DNA of 64,000 bases from the NCBI GenBank assembly GCA_900544535.1, contig UQVH01000006.1, forward strand, positions 1 through 64,000, read 5' to 3'. Position 1 is the first letter of the stretch. Each line of letters begins with the position of its first letter. This stretch comes from an uncultured Bacteroidales bacterium. GTDB taxonomy: Bacteria; Bacteroidota; Bacteroidia; Bacteroidales; Muribaculaceae. This document shows positions 1 through 8,346 of this stretch, piece by piece. The translations under genes were made by a program, and so were the position numbers. The notes under the pieces were generated by a model, which was not told where the DNA came from, did no database searches, and worked only from the letters and a program-made list of their open reading frames with translations.

Positions 1-87
1 TCACACAAAGATACGCAAAAAATTTGATATAAACTAATTTTCAACATCTACTTATCAATTCTTCTCATTAAACACAAACGATCTATT

Positions 88-912
88 ATGAAATCAATTA
101 TATATACCATTTCAATTATCACACTTTTTGCATTATGTTTTTGCGCTTGCAATCCAGAAAATTCATTGATTAATGAACCTGAAGGGCTACAACCGGACAT
201 TTCTAATTTGCAAATAGAAGCGGATTCTTTATATCTACCAGTTTCTTTAATCCAAAATATGACAACCGAAGCCAAGCAACGCTGGAGATCAAGCCTAATT
301 ATCTCAGAACATACATACATCAAAGATAATCAATACTATATAGACTTATCTGAGAATGATGCTAATAAATTAGGTGTCCCATCGTCATATTATCACTACC
401 GAATGAGACATCAAGATTCAATAAATAATGAAATCAATAAAATCATATCTGATGGCAAAACCATTGAACTCGTTGACTTAAAAGAAATAGTTACAAGGGT
501 CAAAAAAGATAAGCATATTGCATCAAAAAACTTTAATTGGCGTCTAAACTCAACGTCTCGTACTAAATACAGCAATTGCGCCGAATGGCCCTTTATTGAA
601 GGGTTAGAAGTATATAAAAGTCGAGACACAATAAAGGTCACACATCGTAATAATGATGCAATAATAAACATCACGTGTAATTGTGAAATTTATGCTGGCA
701 ACATGGATCCAGTTATTGAAAATAACATTGGTGGTGTCATAATACAATCTCCATTATATACCGATGAAAAACACTTCATGACATCTGGGATTGATGAGGG
801 AGGCCCCATCTATTTAGTCGCAAAACCGACCAAAATAGATCACAAATATAATATAATTGCATATTCCGGTTGTCAATATATTACATTCGAATTTTTAGGC
901 GGTTTATATTAA
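88..912 (+). CDS. AT-rich hypothetical lipoprotein
   Basis: A 274-residue protein with an N-terminal hydrophobic stretch ending in CFCACN, which looks like a lipoprotein signal with the lipidated cysteine near residue 20. The rest is hydrophilic, with a beta-rich C-terminal part and several cysteines (NITCNCEIY, YSGCQY). I recognise no family. The DNA is clearly more AT-rich than the genes that follow, which suggests recent acquisition or weak codon selection. The stop lies 6 bases before the next ATG, so the two genes may be co-transcribed. The coding call rests on the long open frame, the credible signal peptide and the tight junction. Function unknown. Confidence 0.75.
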   Translation: MKSIIYTISIITLFALCFCACNPENSLINEPEGLQPDISNLQIEADSLYLPVSLIQNMTTEAKQRWRSSLIISEHTYIKDNQYYIDLSENDANKLGVPSSYYHYRMRHQDSINNEINKIISDGKTIELVDLKEIVTRVKKDKHIASKNFNWRLNSTSRTKYSNCAEWPFIEGLEVYKSRDTIKVTHRNNDAIINITCNCEIYAGNMDPVIENNIGGVIIQSPLYTDEKHFMTSGIDEGGPIYLVAKPTKIDHKYNIIAYSGCQYITFEFLGGLY

Positions 913-918
913 GATAGT

Positions 919-2412
919 ATGCAAATTTCGAAATTTTATCTGATAGTACTATACGCTTTTTATCTAATCTTATCGGCTTGTTCTTCAAATTCCGGAATAG
1001 CTGAGGGGCGCAGGCTTTTGGCTTCGGCGGATTCGCTCTACATGGAGGGCGAATATTCCGCCGCGGTCGAGCCGACAATGAAAGCCTTGGAACTTGCCCG
1101 TAACGCGGAGGACAATTATCTCCAGGGACAGGCCGAAGACATGCTTGCCGACGTGATTGCCGCCACCTACGGCGGACGAGAGGTAGTGAAACACCGACAG
1201 AAAGCCGCCGAGTGCTATCTTCGGGCCGACTCTGTCCGCGCACACCGCTATGCGCTGATCGACGTCGGTATAGCCTATGCCAATATCGACAGTCTGAGAC
1301 GCGCGACCGTCCTGATAGACAGCCTGCTGAAAATCGGCTCGCAGGATTCGGTCCTAATTACCAATTGCCACCGCGCCACCATGCGCATGGGCTGGCACAG
1401 CACTGGGATTTCAATCTGGCATGAATTGAAAAAATGCCGTAAATTCTATACTCCGACAGCAACCGACTATGCCTGCCTCGCCCTTAATGAAGTCGGAATG
1501 ATGAATACAGTGAACAATATCAAAAAGAAATATCCGGACGACTACGAAGATTATATCCCGGTAGTCATGGATTACCGTCTGTATCTTGACAGCGCCCGCG
1601 CAATCGTCCGTACTGAACCCGAACGGCGTTTCGTCGACCGCATCACCGCTGACTGCTACAAAAACGCCGGGGAGACGGAGCTGTGGAAAAGCTTTACAGA
1701 CAGTCTGCGCGAAAAGCGGCTTTTTGAGCAGAGCGCCACAACACCCGAAGCCGTGGCAGGAGCGCAGCGCGACTTCGAGTCGGACCGCGCCACCGGGCAG
1801 CAGGAGCGCGCCTCCACCCTGCACACGACACTCATAGTCATCTCTCTGCTGTTCATGATGATCGCGGCCGCAGGACTGGTCTACTACCGCCTGCGCATGA
1901 AAGTAAAGAACGCCGAGATCGACGCGCAGATGGAATCGCTCTCAAACCTTTCGAAAGAGATAGCTCTGGGCCACGAAACAGACTCCGGTCTCAGCGCCCG
2001 GATCGAAAGCCTCTTCCGCGAACGCTGGCAGACAATCAACTTCCTCTGCAACGAGTTTTTCGAGAAAGGCGACTCCGAAAAGACCCGCGCATTCATCATC
2101 AACGAGGTCGAGAAGGAGATCCAGCGCCTGAAAACTCCGCGCAAACTGCGGCAGATAGAAGCATCGGTCAATGACTGCATGGACTCGATAGTCAGCCGAC
2201 TACGCGAACAGTGCGGAGATGTGCTGAAAGAGGACGACATACTGTTCATCGCCCTGATCTATGCCGGCTTCTCGCCGAGGGCCGTCTGCATGTTCACAGG
2301 TATAAAGCTGAAATCGTTCTACACGAAACGAACGCGCCTCGTGGCCCGCATCAGCGCCTCCGACGCGCCGGACCGTGATGATTTTCTCAAACGACTAAAC
2401 GTCAGCATGTAA
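919..2412 (+). CDS. Membrane-anchored TPR protein with C-terminal HTH
   Basis: A 497-residue protein. It starts with a lipoprotein-like signal (LILSACSS), followed by helical TPR-like repeats over about residues 25-270. A single transmembrane helix follows near 300-320 (LIVISLLFMMIAAAGLVYY), then a coiled coil and a C-terminal helix-turn-helix-like segment (EDDILFIALIYAGFSPRAVCMFTGI). This plan matches the Bacteroidales membrane TPR regulators in which a periplasmic sensor is joined to a cytoplasmic LuxR-like HTH. The ligand and targets are unknown. Base composition rises sharply within the first 100 bases, after the signal-peptide codons. It is followed by a convergent terminator shared with ahpC. 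Confidence 0.85.
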   Translation: MQISKFYLIVLYAFYLILSACSSNSGIAEGRRLLASADSLYMEGEYSAAVEPTMKALELARNAEDNYLQGQAEDMLADVIAATYGGREVVKHRQKAAECYLRADSVRAHRYALIDVGIAYANIDSLRRATVLIDSLLKIGSQDSVLITNCHRATMRMGWHSTGISIWHELKKCRKFYTPTATDYACLALNEVGMMNTVNNIKKKYPDDYEDYIPVVMDYRLYLDSARAIVRTEPERRFVDRITADCYKNAGETELWKSFTDSLREKRLFEQSATTPEAVAGAQRDFESDRATGQQERASTLHTTLIVISLLFMMIAAAGLVYYRLRMKVKNAEIDAQMESLSNLSKEIALGHETDSGLSARIESLFRERWQTINFLCNEFFEKGDSEKTRAFIINEVEKEIQRLKTPRKLRQIEASVNDCMDSIVSRLREQCGDVLKEDDILFIALIYAGFSPRAVCMFTGIKLKSFYTKRTRLVARISASDAPDRDDFLKRLNVSM

Positions 2413-2540
2413 CAGCGACAACTATTATATATACACAACGCGACACTACATTTCTAAATTCTCATACACTTGATTGCAAACCTGTCTTGATCGCAAGACT
2501 CCGGGAAAACACATTCTGCAGACTCACTCTTAAAAGCGAG

Positions 2541-2616
2541 AAAAAAGAGGGGCACACGGCTCCCGATTTCAGGCGGTAAAAACCGTCTGCTCGGAAGCTG
2601 TGTGCCCTGATTTTTA
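2541..2616. terminator. Bidirectional terminator between TPR-HTH gene and ahpC
   Basis: A strong branched hairpin. The outer arms at 2549-2561 and 2596-2606 pair GGGCACACGGCT with AGCTGTGTGCCC, and an inner hairpin sits at 2570-2590. An A-run on the left (T-run for the minus strand) and a T-run on the right let it serve both converging genes. Confidence 0.8.
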
Positions 2617-2645
2617 TGTCGGAACCGACAGATACGCCTGCCGGA

Positions 2646-3212
2646 TCAGATCTTGCCTACAAGGTCGATGCCGGGTTTGAGAGTCTGCTGACCGGGACGC
2701 CAGCGGGCCGGACAAACCTGATCGCCGTGCTCGGCGACGAACTGTGCGGCCTCAAGCTTGCGGAGCAGCTCCTCGGCATTGCGGCCGATGCCATTGTCCT
2801 GAATCTCGGCAATCTTAATCTTTCCTTCGGGATTGATCACGAAAGTGCCGCGGTAGGCCATGAAATCGGCGGGATTCATGACGCCGAAATATTCGCTGAG
2901 CACACCGGTCTTGTCGGAAAGCATCGGAAACTTGACTTTCTTGATCGAATCGCTCGAATCGTGCCATGCCTTGTGGGTAAACTTGCTGTCGGTGCTGACG
3001 CTGTAAACCTCGGCGCCGAGTTCCTTGAATTTATCGTAAGTTTCGGCCATGTCGACGAGTTCAGTCGGGCAGACAAAAGTGAAATCGGCGGGATAGAAAA
3101 AGAGAATCGCCCATTTGCCTTTGAGATCGGCCGATGTAATGGTCTTGAAATCACCGTCGACAAAAGCGTCGACTGAAAAATCGGGAATCTGTTGGTTGAT
3201 GATAGTCTGCAT
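2646..3212 (-). CDS. ahpC: Alkyl hydroperoxide reductase subunit C (typical 2-Cys peroxiredoxin)
   Basis: A 188-residue cytoplasmic peroxiredoxin of normal AhpC length. The peroxidatic cysteine is C48 in FTFVCPTEL and the resolving cysteine is C167 in GDQVCPARWRPG. It reduces hydrogen peroxide and organic peroxides, using electrons normally supplied by AhpF. No ahpF lies beside it in this window, although the two genes are usually adjacent, so the reductase must be elsewhere or be replaced by another thioredoxin-like system. It faces a 386-base intergenic region shared with the divergent rprXY pair. Family assignment is certain. Confidence 0.97.
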   Translation of the reverse strand: MQTIINQQIPDFSVDAFVDGDFKTITSADLKGKWAILFFYPADFTFVCPTELVDMAETYDKFKELGAEVYSVSTDSKFTHKAWHDSSDSIKKVKFPMLSDKTGVLSEYFGVMNPADFMAYRGTFVINPEGKIKIAEIQDNGIGRNAEELLRKLEAAQFVAEHGDQVCPARWRPGQQTLKPGIDLVGKI

Positions 3213-3598
3213 AGTTTTTTAGTAGATATTTTTTTGCATGTAGTATGATTTTTTCTGTGTTATCCTTATTTTGCACCGTCGCGGGCCAAAAGCGGCTTCT
3301 GACACCATTGTGAAGCCACCTTCTTTATAACAGCTGCATCTCGGAATGGTTCACGAGACCGATAACAGTGTCAATTTCAACATAAAAAAACATAAAACAG
3401 GCAACAAATCAAGTGGCGATCTGTTGTTAAATTCACATTTTTATGTTAATTTTGACGCGAAATGTTAACGCGCTTTTGTCTTATTTGAAAATTTTTACAA
3501 CAATTATACATTGCAGTTGTTAACATAGTAAGCGTATCCACTAAACTTAAGGTACTCCCGCGGGTCTACCTTAATTATATAAAGAGAGTACCAAAGGA
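3213..3598. other. Intergenic region between divergent ahpC and rprX
   Basis: 386 bases without a gene. It holds a rightward TAATTTTG promoter-like box at 3447-3454, about 145 bases before rprX. Just before the rprX start GGTACTC (3551-3557) can pair with GAGTACC (3586-3592), so the leader may fold over the start region. I found no good TAnnTTTG box for ahpC on the minus strand. An OxyR site cannot be called by eye. Confidence 0.5.
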
Positions 3599-5095
3599 AT
3601 GAAAAAGTCAACTATCTGGTTTCTTACCATAATAATGGCGCTGACCTTCATCGGCCTGCTTTATGTACAGATCATGTACATGAACAACATGAAGAAAATG
3701 CGTGACGACCAGTTTGCGGAGGGGGTCAAGCGTTCTCTTTACGCCGTCAGCACCCGCCTCGAACAGGACGAGACCAAACATTTCCTTGAAGAAGACCTTG
3801 CCACGATGGAGACGCAGTTCTATCCCCGCACCAATGCCGACGGCTCGGTCGGGATAAACTACAATTTCACAACTCCCGAAGGAATCAACTACGACCTGAC
3901 ACTCAAAGGCAATATAGACCAGCGCAACACCACTCCCTCGATGCGTGAGATCATGCGCGGAAAGTATCTCTATCAGAAAGGACTGCTCGACGAAGTTATA
4001 TTCAACATCATCACCCGGTCGAGCAACCGCCCGATCAGCGAACGCGCCGATTCGGCCGAAGTCCGCTCCTATCTGAGGTCGGAACTTGACAACAACGGCC
4101 TGACCCTTCCCTTCGAGTTTGCGGTGGTCAACCGCGTGGGAGGCATAGTCTACCGCTCGCCCAACTACCATCCCACTCCGAGCGACGAGAACTCGATGTT
4201 TATCCAGACGCTCTTCCCCAACGATCCGAAAAACAAGATGTATTACCTCAAGGTCTACTTCCCCACCAAGAGCGACTACATCTTCGGCTCGATCCGCTTC
4301 ATGATCCCCTCGTTTATCTTCACCTTCATCCTCTTGGTCACTTTCCTCTGCACCATCATCCTCGCATTCAGGCAGAAGAAACTGACCGAGATGAAAAACG
4401 ACTTCATCAACAACATGACCCACGAGTTCAAGACCCCGATCTCGACCATCTCGCTCGCCGCGCAGATGCTCAACGACGGAGCCGTCCTGAAATCGCCGGC
4501 CATGCTGAGCCATATATCCACAGTGATCAACGATGAGACCAAGCGGCTCCGCTTCCAGGTGGAAAAGGTGTTGCAGATGTCGATGTTCGAGCGCCAGAAA
4601 GCAACCCTGCGCCTTCAGGATGTCGACGCCAACGTGTTGATCGCCAACATCACCAGCACATTCAAGCTGAAAGTCGAGAAATACGGCGGCAAGATCGAGG
4701 CTATACTCGATGCCGAGGAGTCGACGGTCAATGTCGACGAGATGCACTTCACCAATGTCATCTTCAACCTTCTCGACAATGCCGTCAAATACCGCCGCGA
4801 GGACGAGCCCCTGAGACTCACTGTCAGCACCCGCAATGTCAGCACCCACGGGGACGAGCGCATAGCCGTCACCATCCGCGACAACGGCATCGGCATGAAA
4901 CGCGAGGACCTGAAAAAGATCTTCGAGAAATTCTATCGTGTCTCCACAGGCAACCGCCATGACGTCAAGGGCTTCGGCCTCGGACTGGCCTACGTCAAGA
5001 AGATGGTCGGCGAACTCGGCGGCGAAATCAGCGTGGAGAGCGAAATCAATGTAGGAACAAAATTTACAATAACATTACCAATAACTAAAAACTAA
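3599..5095 (+). CDS. rprX: RprX-like membrane sensor histidine kinase
   Basis: A 498-residue kinase. One transmembrane helix lies at residues 5-28 and a second near 238-260, enclosing a periplasmic sensor domain of about 210 residues. The HisKA domain follows, with phospho-acceptor H275 in NNMTHEFKTP. The ATPase domain has the N box (NLLDNAVKY) and G boxes (DNGIGM, GFGLGLAYV). It ends 6 bases before the response regulator, so the two form an operon. Layout and sequence resemble RprX, the Bacteroides kinase paired with RprY. The signal sensed is not evident from the sequence. Confidence 0.9.
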   Translation: MKKSTIWFLTIIMALTFIGLLYVQIMYMNNMKKMRDDQFAEGVKRSLYAVSTRLEQDETKHFLEEDLATMETQFYPRTNADGSVGINYNFTTPEGINYDLTLKGNIDQRNTTPSMREIMRGKYLYQKGLLDEVIFNIITRSSNRPISERADSAEVRSYLRSELDNNGLTLPFEFAVVNRVGGIVYRSPNYHPTPSDENSMFIQTLFPNDPKNKMYYLKVYFPTKSDYIFGSIRFMIPSFIFTFILLVTFLCTIILAFRQKKLTEMKNDFINNMTHEFKTPISTISLAAQMLNDGAVLKSPAMLSHISTVINDETKRLRFQVEKVLQMSMFERQKATLRLQDVDANVLIANITSTFKLKVEKYGGKIEAILDAEESTVNVDEMHFTNVIFNLLDNAVKYRREDEPLRLTVSTRNVSTHGDERIAVTIRDNGIGMKREDLKKIFEKFYRVSTGNRHDVKGFGLGLAYVKKMVGELGGEISVESEINVGTKFTITLPITKN

Positions 5096-5101
5096 AGAAC
5101 T

Positions 5102-5809
5102 ATGGAAGAACGTTTGCGCATACTACTTTGCGAAGACGACGAGAACCTGGGTATGCTGCTCCGCGAGTATCTGCAGGCCAAAGGTTTCAACGCCGATCTC
5201 TTCGCCGACGGAGAAAGCGGCTACAAAGCATTCCTCAAGGGGAAATACGACCTTTGCGTCCTCGACGTCATGATGCCTAAGAAAGACGGTTTCGCACTCG
5301 CTCAGGAAATACGGACCGTAAACTCCGAAGTCCCCATCATCTTCCTTACAGCCAAGTCAATCAAGGAAGACATCCTCGAAGGTTTCAAGATCGGAGCCGA
5401 CGACTATATCACCAAGCCGTTCTCGATGGAGGAACTCGTATTCCGTATCGAGGCCATCCTGCGCCGTGTCAAAGGCAAGAAAGGCAAGGAGATCACAATG
5501 TACAAGATCGGCAAGTTCACTTTCGACACTCAGAAACAGGTGCTGCTGATCGACGACAAAGTGACCAAACTCACCACCAAGGAGTCGGAACTCCTCAGCC
5601 TCCTCTGCGCCCACGTCAACGAAATCCTCGAAAGAAATTTCGCGCTCAAGACTATCTGGATCGATGACAACTACTTCAACGCCCGCTCAATGGACGTCTA
5701 CATCACCAAGCTGCGCAAGCATCTGAAAGACGATCCTTCGATCGAGATCATCAACATCCACGGCAAGGGCTACAAGCTCATCGCTCCCGAACTCGAATCG
5801 TCCAACTGA
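5102..5809 (+). CDS. rprY: RprY-like OmpR-family response regulator
   Basis: A 235-residue regulator. The receiver domain spans about residues 5-120, with acidic residues E11/D12/D13, phospho-acceptor D55 in CVLDVMMPKKDG and the conserved lysine in ADDYITKPF. A winged-helix DNA-binding domain (about 135-230) contains KLTTKESELLSLL and RSMDVYITKLRKHL. The upstream kinase is its evident partner. In Bacteroides fragilis RprY is an OmpR-type transcription factor that affects many genes; targets here are unknown. A strong hairpin terminator follows. Confidence 0.92.
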   Translation: MEERLRILLCEDDENLGMLLREYLQAKGFNADLFADGESGYKAFLKGKYDLCVLDVMMPKKDGFALAQEIRTVNSEVPIIFLTAKSIKEDILEGFKIGADDYITKPFSMEELVFRIEAILRRVKGKKGKEITMYKIGKFTFDTQKQVLLIDDKVTKLTTKESELLSLLCAHVNEILERNFALKTIWIDDNYFNARSMDVYITKLRKHLKDDPSIEIINIHGKGYKLIAPELESSN

Positions 5810-5875
5810 GAATCCGGACCGGAAAGTACGCCCCGCACGCCGTTGCGTAACGCCGGTTCAAGACAATGATTTATC

Positions 5876-5926
5876 CACCGGACCGATGCCGACCCTGAAC
5901 GTCGGCGCCGGTCCGGTGAAATTTTA
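5876..5926 (+). terminator. Terminator after rprXY
   Basis: Eighteen-base arms, CACCGGACCGATGCCGAC (5876-5893) and its near-perfect complement (5901-5918), enclose a 7-base loop and are followed by AAATTTTA. Confidence 0.8.
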
Positions 5927-5951
5927 ACTGCAATACTTTTACGAACAACCG

Positions 5952-7028
5952 ATGAAAAAACGCACGCTGATCTCTACGCTGTTGCTGCTCGCCGCAACCA
6001 TTCTTTCCATCAGCTCTGCCGCCACTGACCGCTACACATGGCAGCCGGACGTTCTCGGCGACGGATATGAGATGCGCCACGTCGATCAGGGCACGGACTA
6101 CACGGGGCCGGTCATCTCGACAATCATTCGCAAACTCTGTCCGCCGGAGCCGGACGGCGCATCGGTGCGCCGCGGAGTGCTCTACGTCCACGGTTTCAAC
6201 GACTATTTCTTTCAGAAAGAGATGGGCGACCGTTTTGTCAGTCACGGATATGACTTCTATGCCGTTGATCTGCGCCGCTACGGCCGTTCGCTGACCGCCG
6301 GACAGAAGCCGTTTGATGTCCGCGACATGAGGAGCTATTTTCCCGACATAGATTCGGCCCTCACGGTGATGGAGCGCAGCAGCATTGACGAGGTGATCCT
6401 CATGGGCCACTCGACAGGAGGACTGACAACGGCCTATTTTGAAAGCCGGTGCCATCCGGAGATTATCAAAGCGCTGATACTCAACAGTCCGTTCCTCGAC
6501 TGGAACCAGGGATGGAAAGAGCGGCTCATCCCGGCCGTCTGCCTGTTGGGCAAGTTGTTTCCGGATTTCAAAATCCCGCAGGGACAGTCGACAGCCTATG
6601 CCGAAAGTCTGCTACGGCAGTATCACGGCGAATGGATCTACAATACCGACTGGAAACTCATACAGTCGCCGCCGGTCACCACCGGATGGGTGCGGGCCAT
6701 CACCGAAGCCCAGGATGCGTTGCGTGACGGCAGGGCCGACATCCGCATCCCCGTCCTGCTGCTCTACTCGGCCCGAAGCATCGGTGGAAGCGAATGGACT
6801 CCGGAGCATAATCGCGCCGACGGAGTGCTCGACGTCAACGACATCAGGAAATATGGCCGCGAACTGGGTCCGGATGTCACCTGCGCAAAAGTCATTGGCG
6901 GAATGCACGATCTCGTCCTCTCGGCACCGGGAGTGCGCGAGGCTCTCTACCGCTATATCTTCGGCTGGCTCGACCGGACGCACCCGGAAGAATCGGCCGT
7001 ACGTCCGCCTATGCGGCAGGCAAGTTAA
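5952..7028 (+). CDS. Exported alpha/beta hydrolase, serine aminopeptidase/lysophospholipase-like
   Basis: A 358-residue protein with a cleavable signal peptide (KKRTLISTLLLLAATILSIS) and an alpha/beta-hydrolase fold. The oxyanion region is LYVHGFNDYFF, the nucleophile elbow is GHSTGG (serine near residue 155), and a late histidine lies in GGMHDLVLS. The RRYGRS segment and lid region resemble the Hydrolase_4 family (monoglyceride lipase/lysophospholipase-like). It is probably periplasmic and acts on acyl-glycerol or other small esters. The substrate cannot be fixed from sequence. It stands alone between the rprXY terminator and tmRNA. Confidence 0.88.
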   Translation: MKKRTLISTLLLLAATILSISSAATDRYTWQPDVLGDGYEMRHVDQGTDYTGPVISTIIRKLCPPEPDGASVRRGVLYVHGFNDYFFQKEMGDRFVSHGYDFYAVDLRRYGRSLTAGQKPFDVRDMRSYFPDIDSALTVMERSSIDEVILMGHSTGGLTTAYFESRCHPEIIKALILNSPFLDWNQGWKERLIPAVCLLGKLFPDFKIPQGQSTAYAESLLRQYHGEWIYNTDWKLIQSPPVTTGWVRAITEAQDALRDGRADIRIPVLLLYSARSIGGSEWTPEHNRADGVLDVNDIRKYGRELGPDVTCAKVIGGMHDLVLSAPGVREALYRYIFGWLDRTHPEESAVRPPMRQAS

Positions 7029-7076
7029 ATTATCTTAAATCTTATGCAAACTATTGCTTTGGCGCTCCGGATCAGC

Positions 7077-7084
7077 TAAATTTG
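7077..7084 (+). promoter_or_regulatory. Promoter -7 box of tmRNA
   Basis: TAAATTTG matches the Bacteroidetes -7 consensus and lies 46 bases before the mature tmRNA 5' end, consistent with a short processed leader. The -33 element is weak. Confidence 0.55.
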
Positions 7085-7130
7085 CAAATTAGTGCATCCG
7101 GACAACCGGCGGCACACTCATCCACCAAAC

Positions 7131-7526
7131 GGGGCTGACCGGTTTTGACAGCGTGCAGAAGTGGTGAGTAAGCATGCAGAGCAATGATGGCTACGCTCTT
7201 TAATCAGAGACATCAAAAATTCAAATGGCGAAAACAACTACGCTCTCGCTGCCTAATTGAAGTATAGTAGATTAGCTTTATTTCGGCAACAGTTGCCGAA
7301 ACGAGACATCACCCGATTGTCCTTTTTCCGAGACGGATCGACAAGGTGGTGCAGATAAATCGGAAATATGGCGACGAAAGCCTCGCGACTCGCCGAGACA
7401 CTTAGAGGATAAGGCCGGGGTTGGTCGTTTCTTGCCTGCCCCGACTCAAAAACCAAGTAGAAACTAAGCATGTAGAAAGCTCATTAGTTCCGCGTTTGGA
7501 CGAGGGTTCAAGTCCCTCCAGCTCCA
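7131..7526 (+). ncRNA. ssrA: Transfer-messenger RNA (tmRNA)
   Basis: The 5' end GGGGCTGACC pairs with the 3' end CAGCTCC to form the tRNA-like acceptor stem. It keeps a G-U wobble at the third pair, the alanine identity element. The T arm is GAGGGTTCAAGTCCCTC. The tag reading frame starts at GGC 7227 and reads GENNYALAA, stopping at TAA 7254-7256; this is the tag type found in Bacteroidetes. CCA is not encoded. The RNA rescues stalled ribosomes together with SmpB. The 3' boundary is placed at the discriminator A. Confidence 0.96.
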
Positions 7527-7580
7527 CAAAAACCATCGGGAGGTTACACTGATTGTGTAACCTCCCGATGGTTTTTGTGG
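7524..7580. terminator. Perfect-palindrome terminator shared by tmRNA and the PepSY gene
   Basis: The arms at 7528-7548 and 7556-7576 are perfectly complementary over 21 bases. Pairing continues outward four more bases (7524-7527 with 7577-7580), into the tmRNA acceptor end. A-run and T-run flanks make it able to work in both directions for the convergent genes. Confidence 0.88.
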
Positions 7581-7592
7581 TAAATTGCGGGA

Positions 7593-8132
7593 TCACTCTC
7601 CGTCGGCGGGGAGGCTGTCGGCTTCGGCCAATGCTTCGGTCCCGAATTCCTCGGCTTCCTTCGGAGTCAGTTCGCATTGAAAAATGCCGAGACGGTCATA
7701 TTTGAGATCCTTACCGTTTGAAAGCCCCACGGTATAGTAGAGCGACGAGCGGCTGATCTGTACAATCTTTTCTCCGGCATATCGTTTTGCCACGCTGTTG
7801 CGTATGGCTTTGGGGACAAGCGCCTCAGGCACACTTTTCTTCTTGCAGTCGACACTGGTCCATTTACCTTTGTTGCTGAACTCGATTTTGGTTCCGTTGG
7901 TTAGCTTGACATCATAATCTGTCTTCTTGAGCAGATGTTTGTCGACCTTTATCATGCTTACCTTCGCCTTAGGGAAGTGTTCGTCAAGCATCTCCTTTGC
8001 GGCGTCGGGCAAATCTTTGCGGTTGATACTGTACTTGTCGAATGGAAGAGCGGCCGATGCTGAAATCACGCCCAGCATCATGGCCATCATCACTACAATT
8101 TTTCTGAACTTTGACATGTGTGTGTTAATCAT
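7593..8132 (-). CDS. Exported PepSY-like (DUF2874) protein
   Basis: A 179-residue protein with an N-terminal signal peptide (IVVMMAMMLGVISASAA). Two tandem PepSY-like/BLIP-like modules follow: DLPDAAKEMLDEHFPKAKV followed by DYDVKLTNGTKIEF and GKWTSVDCKKK, then VPKAIRNSVAKRYAGEKIV followed by YYTVGLSNGKDLKYD. This duplicated unit is typical of the DUF2874 family of Bacteroidetes periplasmic proteins, whose function is unknown. The start may be the sixth codon (8117), which gives a more usual signal peptide. It is a stand-alone gene. Confidence 0.88.
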   Translation of the reverse strand: MINTHMSKFRKIVVMMAMMLGVISASAALPFDKYSINRKDLPDAAKEMLDEHFPKAKVSMIKVDKHLLKKTDYDVKLTNGTKIEFSNKGKWTSVDCKKKSVPEALVPKAIRNSVAKRYAGEKIVQISRSSLYYTVGLSNGKDLKYDRLGIFQCELTPKEAEEFGTEALAEADSLPADGE

Positions 8133-8270
8133 TTCATATAATTACTATACTCATAACGACACAATCGGTCGGATGTTGTGTATGGCACTGCCGCTTTATG
8201 ATAGATTAACCCTCCTGCTCACATATTACTATTTCTCATATAACCGATTACACTATCCACCTAAAAGAAG

Positions 8271-8317
8271 CCACCCGCATTCAGAAGCTGACGGGCTGAA
8301 TGCGGGTGGTGGTGTTT
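8271..8317. terminator. Terminator after the fructan SusD gene
   Basis: CCACCCGCATTCAG (8271-8284) pairs perfectly with 8296-8309 across an 11-base loop, with a T-run on the plus side and CTTCTTTT on the minus side. It lies 30 bases beyond the susD stop. Confidence 0.75.
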
Positions 8318-8346
8318 TTACCGATTAAAACCGATCGGGATTTCGC

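Noticed and set aside
3608..4960. 450-residue open frame on the minus strand opposite rprX
   Set aside because: It is a shadow of a well-conserved kinase gene, is rich in D/E/H/V from reversed codons, and has no signal or domain pattern.
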